5,032 bases of DNA from assembly GCA_021158195.1 (NCBI GenBank), contig JAGGVA010000051.1, forward strand, positions 1-5,032, in the 5' to 3' direction. Shown here one piece after another: positions 4,578 through 5,032 of this stretch (the stretch's first letter is position 1; each line of letters begins with the position of its first letter). The notes under the pieces were generated by a model. The model searched no databases and was not told the DNA's origin. It saw nothing but the letters and a program-made list of their open reading frames with translations. The position numbers were made by a program, and so were the translations under genes. Source of the stretch: a bacterium (GTDB taxonomy: Bacteria > Patescibacteriota > Minisyncoccia > Minisyncoccales > PEYH01).

Positions 4578-5032
4578 TTATGAAGGATTATAATCTTTCC
4601 TAAAAAACAACCAGCAATGACAATGGCCATCTCTTTTAATCTCTTCTCTATGCCACCTGCAGGGGCAAATCTTCGGACGATCCTCTTCTATATTTCCCGT
4701 CACCCTCCGACAAGGACAATATCTGGCTCCATATTTTTTCTCATTTGCTAAAAGTCCTTTTACCAATCTTTCAACTGTTGCCCTATCAGGATTCAATCTA
4801 AAACCATTCCTTTTAGCATAATTCTCATACCACTTAATTATCTCTTTAATTTCTTCTTCTTTCACTTCGCTTTTTATTTCTTCTCTCTTTTCTTCTTGAT
4901 TGCCCTCTTTGTTCTCTGCTTCCTCTTTTTTTTCCTCTTTCTCACTATCTTTTAACATCTTATCTATCATCTCTCTGAGAACTGGTTCCGGTCTTACTCC
5001 AATAAATCCGCTAACTGGCTTTCCGTTTTTAA
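4578..5032 (-). CDS. Ferredoxin:thioredoxin reductase catalytic subunit fused to a thioredoxin-like domain (5'-truncated)
   Basis: The frame runs off the right edge; 150 codons are visible. Visible residues 1-27 (KNGKPVSGFIGVRPEPVLRE...) look like the last strand and helix of a thioredoxin or glutaredoxin fold. Residues 28-60 are an almost purely Lys/Glu linker. Residues 61-150 form the FTR catalytic chain: a helical part, then CPC (Cys105/107), CPC (122/124) and CHC (137/139). By homology, Cys107 and Cys139 would be the redox disulfide, and Cys105, 122, 124 and 137 would bind the [4Fe-4S] cluster. Such enzymes take electrons from ferredoxin to reduce thioredoxin; the apparent fusion would place reductase and substrate on one chain in the cytoplasm. 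An ATG at 4970 is internal, since the frame stays open and meaningful upstream of it. Spacing between the Cys pairs is that of the non-photosynthetic FTR type. It is separated from the other genes here by decayed DNA. Confidence 0.88.
   Translation of the reverse strand, partial: KNGKPVSGFIGVRPEPVLREMIDKMLKDSEKEEKKEEAENKEGNQEEKREEIKSEVKEEEIKEIIKWYENYAKRNGFRLNPDRATVERLVKGLLANEKKYGARYCPCRRVTGNIEEDRPKICPCRWHREEIKRDGHCHCWLFFRKDYNPS

Noticed and set aside
1..5032. CRISPR array
   Set aside because: No regularly spaced direct repeats were found; the repeats present are a single inverted pair and local hairpins.

Overview
The window looks like bacterial DNA from a small, AT-rich genome, most likely a Patescibacteria/CPR-type organism; this placement is an inference. 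Support: sigma70-type -35/-10 boxes and a compact terminator hairpin (bacterial rather than archaeal), a tRNA with an encoded CCA end, overlapping short-spaced genes without clear Shine-Dalgarno sequences, a short HTH-LAGLIDADG protein of a kind I associate with these genomes, and an archaeal/anaerobe-style ferredoxin:thioredoxin reductase. Every gene I believe in lies on the minus strand.

Region 1 (about 110-3041) is a compact restriction-modification cassette. In transcription order it holds a small XRE-type HTH regulator (2768-2556), a PD-(D/E)xK endonuclease resembling the BsaWI family (2552-1851), a DNA methyltransferase overlapping it by 23 bp (1873-1028), and a zinc-ribbon + DUF4145 protein (1014-424). 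A consensus-like promoter (-35 TTGACT, 17-bp spacer, -10 TATTAT) with a nearby palindrome drives the regulator and probably the whole operon. Long imperfect inverted repeats bracket the set: an outer arm of 56 nt (49/56 identical) and an inner arm of about 73 nt (68/73 identical) on each side. The left copy carries about 165 nt of extra sequence, largely GC-rich stem-loops, that the right copy lacks. The module therefore looks like a transposase-free, inverted-repeat-bounded mobile R-M unit.

Region 2 (3051-3966) is an altered tRNA operon. A good promoter (TTGAAA-16 bp-TATACT) sits just upstream of a sequence that folds as the 5' half of a tRNA (acceptor strand plus a perfect D arm) but has no recognisable 3' half. 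A LAGLIDADG-type homing-endonuclease-like ORF follows, and 7 nt after its stop comes a complete tRNA-Asn(GTT), then a terminator hairpin. The natural reading is a tRNA operon disrupted by an endonuclease gene, leaving tRNA-Asn as the surviving distal gene.

Region 3 (3969-4577) has no intact gene. It contains two apparently decayed minus-strand coding stretches: an unrecognised fragment with an in-frame TAG, and a small two-helix membrane protein broken by a frameshift.

Region 4 (4578-5032) is the C-terminal part of a gene running off the right edge. The open frame continues upstream of the internal ATG and encodes a thioredoxin/glutaredoxin-like C-terminal end joined by a charged Lys/Glu linker to a complete ferredoxin:thioredoxin reductase catalytic subunit (CPC...CPC...CHC), apparently a thioredoxin-reductase fusion.
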